Source of the DNA: Microbacter sp. GSS18
GTDB lineage: Bacteria > Actinomycetota > Actinomycetes > Actinomycetales > Microbacteriaceae
Assembly: GCA_029319145.1 (NCBI GenBank)
Contig: CP119753.1
Location: forward strand, 2,232,001 to 2,296,000
Reading direction: 5' to 3'
Length of the DNA: 64,000 nt
Position 1 is the stretch's first letter. The number at the start of each line of letters is the position of its first letter. The notes beneath the pieces are model-generated. The model searched no databases. It was not told where the DNA came from and saw only the letters and a program-made list of their open reading frames with translations. Of this stretch, positions 1 to 8,435 are shown in pieces. The position numbers were made by a program, and so were the translations under genes.

Positions 1-116
1 CGGCCAGCCACGACGTTCAGCTCAACATCGCTGGTTGCCAGATCGGCCGCCAGAGACTCGAAGAAAGGTACTCGGTAACCCGGAACGTAGGGCTGGACAA
101 CCCAGACACTGCTCAC
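1..116 (-). CDS. Glycosyltransferase N-terminus, cut by left window edge
   Basis: Only the first 38 codons are present. The frame opens with GTG at 116 and reads V-S-S-V-W-V-V-Q-P-Y-V-P-G-Y-R-V-P-F-F-E and then a helix ending ELNVVAG. A beta strand followed by a loop of the type PYVPGYRVPFF is typical of the N-terminal Rossmann half of GT-B glycosyltransferases. The GTG overlaps the TGA of the upstream glycosyltransferase (113-115) in a four-base GTGA, so the two are translationally coupled. Its sugar donor cannot be told from this fragment. The call rests on the N-terminal pattern plus context; another GT-B enzyme such as a CapM-type transferase is equally possible. Confidence 0.75.
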   Translation of the reverse strand, partial: MSSVWVVQPYVPGYRVPFFESLAADLATSDVELNVVAG

Positions 117-1258
117 GGCTGGCCTGGCTCGATCATCGCATAGATGCCCTCAAGCTCTTTCGCGATGAGGTCGATGTCGAGCAACGCGCGCACGTAGTTC
201 AACCCCCCGTCGCGCAACGAGTCGACCTGACCATCCGTCGTCAGAAGTTCAAACGTCGACTCGGCGAGCTGCTTTGGGCTTCCGTCCGTAACTCGCGCCG
301 CACCAAACGCCCGACACTCTGCCGCGATTCCAAGAGATTCAGTTGTCACTACCGGAGTACCGCTCTGCAGTGCTTCGAGAATCGTCATTGGGAAGACCTC
401 GTTGAAGGATGGCAGCACGTAGGCACGGGCGCTCGCCATGAGCGCACTGGTCTTCTGAGGCGAAACCGCCCCTATCCACTCGAGACGATTGCCCATCCCC
501 GACGCCTGAATCGCATTGCTCACAGCCGGACCTTCACCCTCGTCGGGACCGACCAGCACGAACTTCGTGGTTGGCAACCTATCTTTCAGCATCCTCGCCA
601 TCTCGACGAACGCCATGGGACGCTTGCGCACGTGCAGTCTGGCGAGGAAGAGAACAATGTCATCGCGTCCGGCATACGCCGGGAGATCTCCAACTCGCAC
701 CCCGTTCGCTATCTTGCGCGGGCGAACGGATCGATCCACTTCCGCGATATCCGCCATCTCTCTATCGGTGAGAGCGAGAACGGAGAGCGCGCCCCGGAGG
801 ATCGGCCTCGTGGCGAAGCGGTCGAGCGGCTCCGCAAGGGGGTTGCTGCTCGCATCTATCATCCCGTGCGGTTGAACCACATACTTTGACCGAGCCCGTA
901 GAAGGGTTCTCGCAGCAGGAATAGTCACAAGATCACGCGCGAGATGAACGTGCGCGACATCGAACTCTTTCACGTCCTTCCTGAGCGCCCGCACGAGTTG
1001 TGGGGCGACGAGAGACGCGAATCCTCCAGCTCGAAGGACCTTCCGTGCTGGATATGTCCGCAGCTCGAACCCCTCCTGAAGTGACACCGACGCGGCTTTG
1101 TCCGGTGCGCCGGCATAAACCGTCACTTCGTGGCCCCTGCGCGCAAGCGCCGCGGCTTGGTTGAGCGCGACGCGCACAGGCCCTCCAAATGCACCGTCGG
1201 GCGAGATGTACGTCACGATATGTGCAATTCTCAAGACGCGTATCCACCCACTTGGCAT
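113..1258 (-). CDS. GT-B glycosyltransferase, family 4-like
   Basis: A 381-residue protein if ATG at 1258 is used (an AGG lies about 8 bases upstream); a TTG ten codons further in and a longer frame opening at 1297 are alternatives. The N-terminal half has RIAHIVTYISPDGAFGGPVR, the donor/acceptor loop of family 4 transferases, and a Q-P-H-G-M motif. The C-terminal half has the nucleotide-sugar domain with the stretch FLARLHVRKRP and the E-x7-E element near SFNEVFPMTILEALQSG. It should act at the cytoplasmic face, adding a sugar to a lipid-linked glycan intermediate. It overlaps the next glycosyltransferase by four bases. By eye its base composition is less GC-rich than the ribosomal genes, which suggests acquisition. 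Confidence 0.85.
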   Translation of the reverse strand: MPSGWIRVLRIAHIVTYISPDGAFGGPVRVALNQAAALARRGHEVTVYAGAPDKAASVSLQEGFELRTYPARKVLRAGGFASLVAPQLVRALRKDVKEFDVAHVHLARDLVTIPAARTLLRARSKYVVQPHGMIDASSNPLAEPLDRFATRPILRGALSVLALTDREMADIAEVDRSVRPRKIANGVRVGDLPAYAGRDDIVLFLARLHVRKRPMAFVEMARMLKDRLPTTKFVLVGPDEGEGPAVSNAIQASGMGNRLEWIGAVSPQKTSALMASARAYVLPSFNEVFPMTILEALQSGTPVVTTESLGIAAECRAFGAARVTDGSPKQLAESTFELLTTDGQVDSLRDGGLNYVRALLDIDLIAKELEGIYAMIEPGQP

Positions 1259-1342
1259 ATTGACCTGCCATGCATGCGCTCTGGGCGATTGCTGCATACC
1301 AGCGATGCTGGCGCCTCAGTCATGTAAGTATGCAACGTCATC

Positions 1343-1906
1343 TCAGGCCGCCGAGTACCGGTGTGCAAGGAAGCCAGCAGGGTTGCCGCCCCAGACCTCA
1401 CCGGGGGGAACACTCTGGCCATCGACGAGACTGAGCGGGCGAATCAGCGCGCAGGTGCCGATGCGCGTACCCCCGAGAACTACGCATCGTGCGGTGATCC
1501 AGGCGCCGGCTTGAATGTGAATGGGCCTAGTAACGAGCGCCATGTCTCGGCGATGCGCGTGTGATCCAGTCGTCAGGAAGGTCTCCTGCGAGATCACAAC
1601 GTCGTTCGCAACCCGAATGTGATCCTGATTATGGAACCACACGCCCTCTCCGATCCAGCACCGGTCACCAATCTGCAGCTTCCAAGGGAATCTCACTCGT
1701 GTCCGCGGGCGAAATATGACCCCATCTCCAACCTCCGCGCCGAACAGCCGGAGCATACGAACACGGAGCGCAGAACTGACCTGCCACGGGTTGGTCACGA
1801 ACAGCAGTTCGCACACCCCCCACAGATAGACGAGCCAGACAGGCCGGTCCCACGCGGCCCGCTCCCCCGGGGCCTTCGACAGGTCGATCACCGGAACCTC
1901 TGACAT
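1343..1906 (-). CDS. WcaF-like hexapeptide-repeat O-acetyltransferase
   Basis: This 187-residue protein belongs to the left-handed beta-helix acyltransferases and resembles colanic acid acetyltransferase WcaF. The signs are an N-terminal hydrophobic segment (VWLVYLWGVCELLFV), then FGAEVGDGVIFRPRTRV and IGDRCWIGEGVWFHNQDHI, typical hexapeptide coils, and a WGGNPAGF C-terminus shared by this acyltransferase group. The catalytic-type His is in GSHAHRRDM. It would acetylate a sugar of the glycan built by neighbouring enzymes. The start ATG 1906 has GGGAAG six bases upstream. It is divergent from the WcaI-like gene at 1963, leaving only 56 bases for both promoters. Confidence 0.88.
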   Translation of the reverse strand: MSEVPVIDLSKAPGERAAWDRPVWLVYLWGVCELLFVTNPWQVSSALRVRMLRLFGAEVGDGVIFRPRTRVRFPWKLQIGDRCWIGEGVWFHNQDHIRVANDVVISQETFLTTGSHAHRRDMALVTRPIHIQAGAWITARCVVLGGTRIGTCALIRPLSLVDGQSVPPGEVWGGNPAGFLAHRYSAA

Positions 1907-1949
1907 ACGGTGCTTCCCATCCCGTTACTCATTTGAAACGACAAGTCTC

Positions 1950-1955
1950 TAGTCT
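1950..1955 (+). promoter_or_regulatory. Candidate -10 element for a leaderless WcaI-like transcript
   Basis: The hexamer TAGTCT fits the actinobacterial TANNNT -10 pattern. It ends seven bases before the ATG at 1963, so transcription would start at or next to the start codon. No convincing -35 is visible; a TTGAAA at 1933-1938 is too close. Confidence 0.4.
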
Positions 1956-1962
1956 CAAGGGT

Positions 1963-3243
1963 ATGACCTCGCCGCGCGTACTCGTGCTCGGGCTGAACTA
2001 CCCCCCAGAACCCACCGGCATCTCGCCGTACACCGGGGCGATGGCCCGAGGACTTGCTCGCCGAGGCTTCAACACTCGCGTGCTGACCACCCACCCGCAT
2101 TATCCAGACTGGAGAGTACAGCGAGGTTACGGACAGTGGTCGCGGAGCGAACATGTCGACGGTGTGCACGTCACGCGTCTGCTCCATTACGTGCCGAGGA
2201 AGCCTCACGGCGTTCGACGCCTCGCTTCTGAGGTCAGCTTCGGCGCCCGTGTGCGAGCTAGTCGGTGGCGCGAGGCCGACGCTATTGTGGCCGTCTCACC
2301 GGCCCTGATCTCGTCTACGCTCGCGGCGCTGCGCGCCAGTCTCAGCCATCGGAACACGCCGTTCGTGGTCTGGGTGCAGGACCTGTACACGTTGGGACTA
2401 GCCGAGACTGGCCAGGCCACTGGCTTCGTCGTGCGCGGCATGTCCATCATCGAAGGCTGGCTGCTGCGCCGAGCCGATCGGGTCGTCGTGATCCATGATC
2501 GATTTGCTGAGCGCGTGGCCACGGACTTCGGAGTACCGCGCGAGCGCATCGAGGTTGTCCGAAATTGGACGCACCTGCCTCAAGCACCCGACGTCGATGT
2601 CGACGCGGCGCGTGCGAAGTTCGGGTGGCGGACCGACGAGACCGTGGTGCTTCACGCCGGAAACATGGGAGTCAAACAGGGTCTCGGGAACGTCGTCGAC
2701 GCTGCCCGCTTGGCGCATGCTTCGGGGTCTAGGACACGCTTCGTCCTGCTCGGCGCCGGGTCCGAGCTCGAGGGTCTGAAACGCGCCGGCGCAGGCATAC
2801 CGACCCTTCAGTTCATGGCTCCGCTGGGCGACGGCGACTTCACCGCGGCGCTCGCGAGCGCCGACTGTCTGCTCGTCAACGAGCTACCGGGCGTGTCGGA
2901 GATGGCGGTGCCGAGCAAGCTCACGTCGTACTTCGCGGCCGGCCGGCCGGTCGTCGCAGCGACCGACATCACCGGGATCACGGCAGAAGAGATTCGCGCG
3001 GCTGACGCAGGCGTGGTTGTCCCCGCAGGTGACCCCGCGCATCTCCTCGAAGCGGTCGAGGCGCTCGCGGCGGATCCGGAGCGCTGCCAGATCCTCGGGT
3101 CCAACGGCCGCACGTATCGTCACACCGTGCTCGATGAAGAGACGGCGCTCGATCGATTCAGCACGATGTTGATGCGTCTCATGGGGCGAGACGACACCAG
3201 CGTGCACGACATGTCAGAATCGCTGACTGTCGACGCGTCGTAA
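1963..3243 (+). CDS. WcaI-like glycosyltransferase (family 4)
   Basis: A 426-residue GT-B enzyme. The N-terminus VLVLGLNYPPEPTGISPYTG and the following HPHYPDW segment are characteristic of WcaI-type colanic acid transferases. The C-terminal half has VVLHAGNMGVKQGLGNVVDAA and the donor-binding loop around VPSKLTSYFAAGRPVVAA. In that family the product is presumed to add fucose or another sugar during repeat-unit assembly, which agrees with gmd-fcl just downstream. ATG 1963 is preferred over an in-frame TTG at 1933 because a -10-like hexamer ends seven bases upstream, which gives a leaderless mRNA. The sugar specificity is inferred from context only. Confidence 0.88.
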   Translation: MTSPRVLVLGLNYPPEPTGISPYTGAMARGLARRGFNTRVLTTHPHYPDWRVQRGYGQWSRSEHVDGVHVTRLLHYVPRKPHGVRRLASEVSFGARVRASRWREADAIVAVSPALISSTLAALRASLSHRNTPFVVWVQDLYTLGLAETGQATGFVVRGMSIIEGWLLRRADRVVVIHDRFAERVATDFGVPRERIEVVRNWTHLPQAPDVDVDAARAKFGWRTDETVVLHAGNMGVKQGLGNVVDAARLAHASGSRTRFVLLGAGSELEGLKRAGAGIPTLQFMAPLGDGDFTAALASADCLLVNELPGVSEMAVPSKLTSYFAAGRPVVAATDITGITAEEIRAADAGVVVPAGDPAHLLEAVEALAADPERCQILGSNGRTYRHTVLDEETALDRFSTMLMRLMGRDDTSVHDMSESLTVDAS

Positions 3244-3279
3244 GTTGGAAGAACAATCACTCCCTGGGGGCAAGAACAC

Positions 3280-4314
3280 GTGACCAAGCGCGCACTCATC
3301 ACCGGTATCACCGGACAGGACGGCTCATATCTCGCTGAACTCCTTCTGTCGAAGGGGTACGAGGTGCACGGGCTGATCCGCCGCGCATCGACGTTCAACA
3401 CGTCCCGCATCGACCACCTCTACGTCGACCCGCACGACCCAAACGCGAGGCTCTTCCTCCACTACGGCGACCTCTCGGATGGCGCGCGCCTCGTGACTCT
3501 GCTCGCGCAGATCAACCCCGACGAGGTCTACAACCTCGCCGCGCAGTCACACGTGCGCGTCTCGTTCGACGAGCCTGAGCACACCGCCGACACGACGGGC
3601 ACCGGCACGATCCGCATGCTCGAGGCCGTCCGACTTTCGGGTATCGATACCAGGTTCTATCAGGCGTCGTCTTCGGAGCTCTATGGCGCCACTCCCCCGC
3701 CGCAGAACGAGGAGACGCCGTTCTATCCGCGCTCTCCCTACGCCGCAGCGAAGCTCTACAGCTACTGGATCACCAAGAACTACCGCGAGGCCTACGATAT
3801 GTTCGCGGTGAACGGCATCCTGTTCAACCACGAATCGCCGCGCCGCGGCGAGACGTTCGTGACCCGCAAGATCACCCGTGCGGTCGCCGCGATCCAGGCC
3901 GGCAAGCAGGACTACGTCTACATGGGCAACCTCGACGCCGTGCGCGATTGGGGCTATGCCGCCGAGTACGTCGAAGGCATGTGGCGCATGTTGCAGGTCG
4001 ACGAGCCGGACGACTTCGTGCTCGCCACCGGCACGGGGATCACCGTCCGCGAGTTCCTCGAGATCTCGTTCTCGCACGCGGGCCTGAACTGGGAGGACCA
4101 CGTGCGCTTCGACGAGCGCTACCTGAGGCCCACCGAGGTCGACGCGCTCATCGGCGACCCGACCAAGGCGAAGACCAAGCTCGGCTGGACGCCCACGGTC
4201 GACGGCCGGGCGCTGGCGAAGCTCATGGTCGACGCCGACATCGAGGCGCTGCGCCACGAGGGCAGCCCGTGGATCGACACGGTCAAGCTCGCGAGCTGGG
4301 GGAAGGCGGCGTGA
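3280..4314 (+). CDS. gmd: GDP-mannose 4,6-dehydratase
   Basis: A 344-residue short-chain dehydrogenase/reductase that converts GDP-D-mannose to GDP-4-dehydro-6-deoxy-D-mannose using bound NADP. The N-terminal dinucleotide motif G-I-T-G-Q-D-G-S is at residues 9-16. The catalytic S/E pair lies in SSSELYG near 131-136, and the YxxxK pair is Y154 and K158 in SPYAAAK. Gmd-specific text includes [16 protein letters not shown] and [16 protein letters not shown]. The start is GTG 3280 behind a GGGGG stretch. The stop overlaps the start of fcl by four bases, so the two-enzyme pathway is co-translated. Confidence 0.96.
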   Translation: MTKRALITGITGQDGSYLAELLLSKGYEVHGLIRRASTFNTSRIDHLYVDPHDPNARLFLHYGDLSDGARLVTLLAQINPDEVYNLAAQSHVRVSFDEPEHTADTTGTGTIRMLEAVRLSGIDTRFYQASSSELYGATPPPQNEETPFYPRSPYAAAKLYSYWITKNYREAYDMFAVNGILFNHESPRRGETFVTRKITRAVAAIQAGKQDYVYMGNLDAVRDWGYAAEYVEGMWRMLQVDEPDDFVLATGTGITVREFLEISFSHAGLNWEDHVRFDERYLRPTEVDALIGDPTKAKTKLGWTPTVDGRALAKLMVDADIEALRHEGSPWIDTVKLASWGKAA

Positions 4315-5291
4315 CCGCTTCGGACGGCCTCGACTACGCGCCGCGCGAGCTCGACCGCGACGCGACCTTCTACGTCGCCGGGCACCGCGGACTCGTCGGG
4401 TCGGCGATCGTGCGCAAGCTCGAGGCTTCGGGCTTCGAGAACGTCGTGGGTAAGACCTCGGCTGAGCTCGACCTCAAGGACCGCGACGCCGTCTTCGCGT
4501 ACATGGCCGAGATCAAGCCGAAGTACATCGTGCTCGCGGCGGCGAAGGTCGGCGGCATCCTCGCCAACAGCACGTACCCGGTCGACTTCCTCAGCGACAA
4601 CATGCGGATCCAGACCAATGTGCTGGACGCGGCGCTCGCGAACGACGTCGAGCGCGTCGCGTTCCTGGGGTCGTCGTGCATTTACCCGAAGTTCGCTGAG
4701 CAGCCGATCCGCGAGGACTCGCTGCTCACCGGTCACCTCGAGCCGACCAACGACGCGTACGCGATCGCGAAGATCGCGGGCATCCTGCACACCCAGGCCG
4801 TGCGGCGTCAGTACGGTCTGCCGTGGATCTCGGCGATGCCGACGAACCTGTACGGCCCCAACGACAACTTCTCGCCGAAGGGGTCGCACGTGCTGCCGGC
4901 GCTCATCCGCCGGTACGACGAGGCAGCTGCCTCCCGCGCACCATCGGTGACGAACTGGGGCACCGGAACCCCTCGTCGCGAGTTCCTGCACTCGGACGAC
5001 ATGGCCGACGCCGTGCTGCACCTGATGGAGCATTACGACGGGCCCGAGCAGGTCAACGTCGGAACGGGCAGCGATGTGACGATCCGCGAGATCGCAGACA
5101 CCATTGCGGACGTCGTCGGGTTCGAGGGTGAGACCGAGTGGGACACCTCGAAGCCCGACGGGACGCCGCAGAAGCTGCTCGATGTGTCGAAGCTCGCCGA
5201 GGCGGGTTGGACGGCGAAGATCTCGCTTACCGAGGGGCTTGAACGGACGATTCGCTGGTATCGCGACCACGTCGGTCTCGTACGCCAGTAG
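4311..5291 (+). CDS. fcl: GDP-L-fucose synthase
   Basis: A 326-residue NADPH-dependent epimerase/reductase making GDP-L-fucose from the Gmd product. The start is GTG 4311 in the GTGA overlap with gmd; the frame is open further upstream, but that part is the shadow of gmd. The Rossmann motif [13 protein letters not shown] lies near residues 22-34. Family signatures are [17 protein letters not shown], the [16 protein letters not shown] block with the catalytic Ser/Cys, and the YAIAK pair with its active Tyr and Lys. The length matches the family norm of about 320. With gmd it indicates a fucose-containing surface glycan. Confidence 0.96.
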   Translation: MTASDGLDYAPRELDRDATFYVAGHRGLVGSAIVRKLEASGFENVVGKTSAELDLKDRDAVFAYMAEIKPKYIVLAAAKVGGILANSTYPVDFLSDNMRIQTNVLDAALANDVERVAFLGSSCIYPKFAEQPIREDSLLTGHLEPTNDAYAIAKIAGILHTQAVRRQYGLPWISAMPTNLYGPNDNFSPKGSHVLPALIRRYDEAAASRAPSVTNWGTGTPRREFLHSDDMADAVLHLMEHYDGPEQVNVGTGSDVTIREIADTIADVVGFEGETEWDTSKPDGTPQKLLDVSKLAEAGWTAKISLTEGLERTIRWYRDHVGLVRQ

Positions 5292-5311
5292 CTGCCGCAG
5301 GAAACGACCAC

Positions 5312-6292
5312 ATGCCGGTGACTGCTGCATGCTCGGAGGCGGTCGGGGTGCCGAGGATCGAGATCGCACAGCTGGATGCTGTTCGCCTATGTGCCGCGCT
5401 GCTTTACCGTCACGGTGTCGACCACGGGTTTCGCCTGCTGGTGATCAAGGGCGATGCCCCCGCACATCATGGGCTGCGGCCGCCTCACGTCCCCCAGGAC
5501 GTGGACGTCCTGGTGGATCCGCCCGCCTTCGACGACTACGTGCACGACCTCGAACACGCCGGATGGAAGCGCCTGCCGGCTACCTTCCAGACCGAGCACT
5601 TCAGCTCGCACTCAGTCACCATGACTCGCGATGGATGGCCACACTCGATCGACATCCATCGCCACTTTCCGGGGTTCTTGCAGGACCCGAAGGTGGTCTT
5701 CGAGGCGCTATGGGAGCGTCGCACGCCGATCACCATGGCGCATCAACCCTGCGACGCACCTGACCGACTGGGCAGTCTATTGCTCCTGCTGCTACACGAC
5801 GCTCGCAGCCTTCGACGTGCTGTTCTAGACCGAACCGGTCAGAGCACGCTCGGTGATCTCGCTTTGGCTGAGGATGAACTCTCCGAGTTGGCCGCGTTGG
5901 CGCAAGCTACGGGTTGCGCCTCAACACTCGCCGGCGAACTCGCGCTGATGGGCGTTCCCGTTCAGCCAAGCCCGGACGAACTTGCCTCGGCCGAGTACCG
6001 ATCCTGGCTATGGAAGCGCAGCGGGGCTGCGCTCGGCACCGTCCCGGACGCGACGGCCGCCGCATGGATGGGAATGCTCGCGCGAACCCCGTGGCGCGAC
6101 AAGCCCAGGGTCGCTCTCCGAGCGTTGTGGCCGACCCGCTCGGACGTCCTGACCAACAGCCCCCGCGACGACCACTCGACGTGGACGATTCTTCGCGCGC
6201 GACTCTCGAGGCTCGTTCGCGGATCGCTCGCGATTCCGCGTGTATGGCGACGCCGAAACGCCACGATGCGCGCATCGTCGGCAGGACGATGA
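5312..6292 (+). CDS. Nucleotidyltransferase-fold protein (NTP_transf_5-like)
   Basis: This 326-residue protein has the block LLVIKGDAPAHHGL followed by VPQDVDVLVDP near residues 47-71. That is the KG...(R)DxDxLV pattern of the uncharacterised NTP_transf_5 branch of the pol-beta nucleotidyltransferase fold, and D-I-H-R-H carries a likely third acidic residue. The C-terminal third is helical and basic. Such proteins occur near HPr-kinase-like and PqqD-like proteins in peptide-modification and capsule loci; an HPr-kinase/PqqD fusion is present at 36735-38369. The start ATG 5312 has GCAGGAAA upstream, and the gap after fcl is 20 bases. The third-position GC looks lower than in gmd-fcl. The substrate is unknown. 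Confidence 0.75.
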   Translation: MPVTAACSEAVGVPRIEIAQLDAVRLCAALLYRHGVDHGFRLLVIKGDAPAHHGLRPPHVPQDVDVLVDPPAFDDYVHDLEHAGWKRLPATFQTEHFSSHSVTMTRDGWPHSIDIHRHFPGFLQDPKVVFEALWERRTPITMAHQPCDAPDRLGSLLLLLLHDARSLRRAVLDRTGQSTLGDLALAEDELSELAALAQATGCASTLAGELALMGVPVQPSPDELASAEYRSWLWKRSGAALGTVPDATAAAWMGMLARTPWRDKPRVALRALWPTRSDVLTNSPRDDHSTWTILRARLSRLVRGSLAIPRVWRRRNATMRASSAGR

Positions 6293-6466
6293 GGCAGAGG
6301 TTTCTGGCTCGTTAACGGTCGACGTCCGACAAATGGACCCGACGTCTCATCTGCTAGCGTTGGCACAGCGACGGCGTCATGGCGCTGTCGCTTCTTGCTC
6401 CATGCACCACGGTCCGCATCGCCCGTTGCGGACGTCATGCCGAGTATCTACTGGGGGAATGGGCCG

Positions 6467-6943
6467 ATGACCGATGGCGCATCGATTCGCGAGTCAGCGA
6501 ATGACGGCAGAAAGACCGGAGGCGTCAGCCGCCGTCAACTCGTGAAGTCCGGGGTGTGGGCGGCGCCGGCCATCGCGACGATCGCCGTCGCGCCGACCGT
6601 AGCCGCCACAGACACCGTCCGAACCCTCGTCCCCGAAACGACGCCCGATACGGTCACCGGCGATTGGAAGGGCCTCACGGTCATCTTCACTGCGACCGGC
6701 ACGACGGGTGGGACCCCCATCAGCGCAAACGATGTCAGCGCAAGGCTGCACTGGTCACAGGGCGGCACGAAGACCGGGTCGTTCGATGCGATCGTCGGTG
6801 TTACGGGAGGGACCAACAACACGTACACAATCACGTTCACCTTCTCGGACTTCTCGCTGCACAACGCGGGCACCGCAAGCGCATACGTCGACTTCTTCCT
6901 CGACGGCGTGAAGGTACTCACGAGCTCGACCTTCACGGTCTAG
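6467..6943 (+). CDS. Small Tat-exported protein of unknown function
   Basis: A 158-residue product. A twin-arginine signal S-R-R-Q-L-V-K is at residues 21-27, followed by a weakly hydrophobic stretch ending ATVAAT-like (VAPTVAAT), so the mature part should be folded before export. The mature domain of about 110 residues is Thr/Gly/Ser-rich with alternating hydrophobic strands (TVIFTATGTT, YTITFTFSDF, AYVDFFLDGVKV), which suggests a small beta sandwich. The ATG 6467 has GGGGGAA eight bases upstream; an in-frame ATG further up lacks one. It sits inside the glycan locus, so it may be a glycan-associated surface protein. I do not recognise the family. Confidence 0.7.
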   Translation: MTDGASIRESANDGRKTGGVSRRQLVKSGVWAAPAIATIAVAPTVAATDTVRTLVPETTPDTVTGDWKGLTVIFTATGTTGGTPISANDVSARLHWSQGGTKTGSFDAIVGVTGGTNNTYTITFTFSDFSLHNAGTASAYVDFFLDGVKVLTSSTFTV

Positions 6944-7006
6944 CCGAACAGGGCCTCCGAGCACGCCGCGCCTTCAGCAAGCACCCAAGACACAGCAAGC
7001 ACCGCC

Positions 7007-8404
7007 GTGGAACTGCGCGACTACCTGCGAATCTTGCGAGCACATTGGCTCGCGGTGTTCTTGCTCTGCCTGCTCGGGGTGTCGGCGGCCTGGGGGTGGA
7101 GCGCGCTTCAACCTCGCGTTTACACCGCGTCGACGAGTGCCATCGTGAACGCCTCTGGTGGTGATGGAGGAGCCGGTGCACGGCTGGTGGGCAATCAGCT
7201 CGCCCAGAGCGTCGTCAAGTCCTACATCGACATCGGCTCCTGGCGCTCGGTCGCCGAGTACGTGATCGATGATCTGGGGCTCAGTACGACGCCCGAGTCC
7301 CTGGTCGGGCACGTCAGTGTCTCCAACCCGCTCGACACAGTGGTGATCCGCGTATCCGCGGATGCTTCGTCACCGGAGCAAGCCCGCGATCTCGCCGAAT
7401 CGTGGGTGCGCGGGATGATCGCGGAGATCGAACAGATCGAGGGAACCGGCGATGACGCAGCCGTGACAGTCGTTCCGGGCGACTCGGCTCGCCTCCCCAC
7501 CTCACCCTCGTCCCCGAACACACGCCTCAACGTCATGCTCGGCGGCTTGATCGGCCTGGCCCTAGGCATCGGGTACGCGGTACTGCGCCATGTGCTCGAT
7601 CTGCGTGTGCGCGACTCGCGCGAAGTCGAGCGGCAGACGGGCGTCTCCGTCATCGGAGCCTTGCCGGATTCGAAGGATCTGTCGAACGAGCGGCGCGTGC
7701 TCACCTTCACCGGCCGCGGGGACTCCGCGTCTCCGGTCGCCGAGGCGACACGCGAGCTGCGCACCAACCTGCGCTTCGTCGACATCGACAACCCGCCGCG
7801 GACGATCGTCGTCACGAGCCCGACTCCCGGCGACGGAAAATCGACTGTCTCGGCGAACCTCGCCACCAGCCTGGCGGCCGCCGGTGAGCACGTCGTGCTC
7901 ATCGACGCCGACCTGCGGCGGCCCATGGTCGCGACGATGTTCAACCTGCCCGAGGGGGCCGGCCTCACCGACGTGCTCACCGACCGCGCTCAGCTCGCCG
8001 ACGTGGCCCACGTGGTCGGCGGAACCGGCAACCTCGTCGTCATCGGCGCCGGGCGCATCCCGCCCAACCCGAGCGAGGTGCTCGGCTCGCAGCGCATGAA
8101 GGACCTCATCGCGAACCTCTCGGCGCACGCGATCGTCATCATCGACACGCCCCCGTTGCTGCCCGTCACCGATGCAGCCGTCCTCGCCACCGCGACGGAC
8201 GGCGCCGTCGTCGTGCTGTCCACCGGCAAGACGACCTTCGACATGCTGCACAAGGCGCTCGAGAACCTCGACAAGGCCCGTGCGCGCCCGCTCGGCGTCG
8301 TGATGAACAAGGTGCCGCGCCGCGGCGCCGGCGCGACCTACTACGGCTACCAATACCAGGGCGAGTACGGCGCGCGCAGCGACGCCAAGGCGACCACGCG
8401 CTGA
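7007..8404 (+). CDS. Chain-length regulator/BY-kinase (Wzz plus CpsD-like) fusion
   Basis: A 465-residue polysaccharide co-polymerase and tyrosine autokinase in one chain. Membrane segments lie near residues 13-35 and 173-196 and flank the Wzz-type extracytoplasmic domain. The cytoplasmic kinase has Walker A SPTPGDGKST at 271-280 (Lys278) and Walker A' VVLIDADLRRP at 296-306. A Tyr cluster close to the C-terminus (ATYYGYQYQGEY) is the expected autophosphorylation tail. It should control export and length of the polymer made by the neighbouring transferases. The start is GTG 7007, supported by the N-terminus MELRDYLRILRAHW, the usual start of this family. Confidence 0.92.
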   Translation: MELRDYLRILRAHWLAVFLLCLLGVSAAWGWSALQPRVYTASTSAIVNASGGDGGAGARLVGNQLAQSVVKSYIDIGSWRSVAEYVIDDLGLSTTPESLVGHVSVSNPLDTVVIRVSADASSPEQARDLAESWVRGMIAEIEQIEGTGDDAAVTVVPGDSARLPTSPSSPNTRLNVMLGGLIGLALGIGYAVLRHVLDLRVRDSREVERQTGVSVIGALPDSKDLSNERRVLTFTGRGDSASPVAEATRELRTNLRFVDIDNPPRTIVVTSPTPGDGKSTVSANLATSLAAAGEHVVLIDADLRRPMVATMFNLPEGAGLTDVLTDRAQLADVAHVVGGTGNLVVIGAGRIPPNPSEVLGSQRMKDLIANLSAHAIVIIDTPPLLPVTDAAVLATATDGAVVVLSTGKTTFDMLHKALENLDKARARPLGVVMNKVPRRGAGATYYGYQYQGEYGARSDAKATTR

Positions 8405-8435
8405 GCGCTGTTCGCGACCGCCTATGGTTGCTCAG

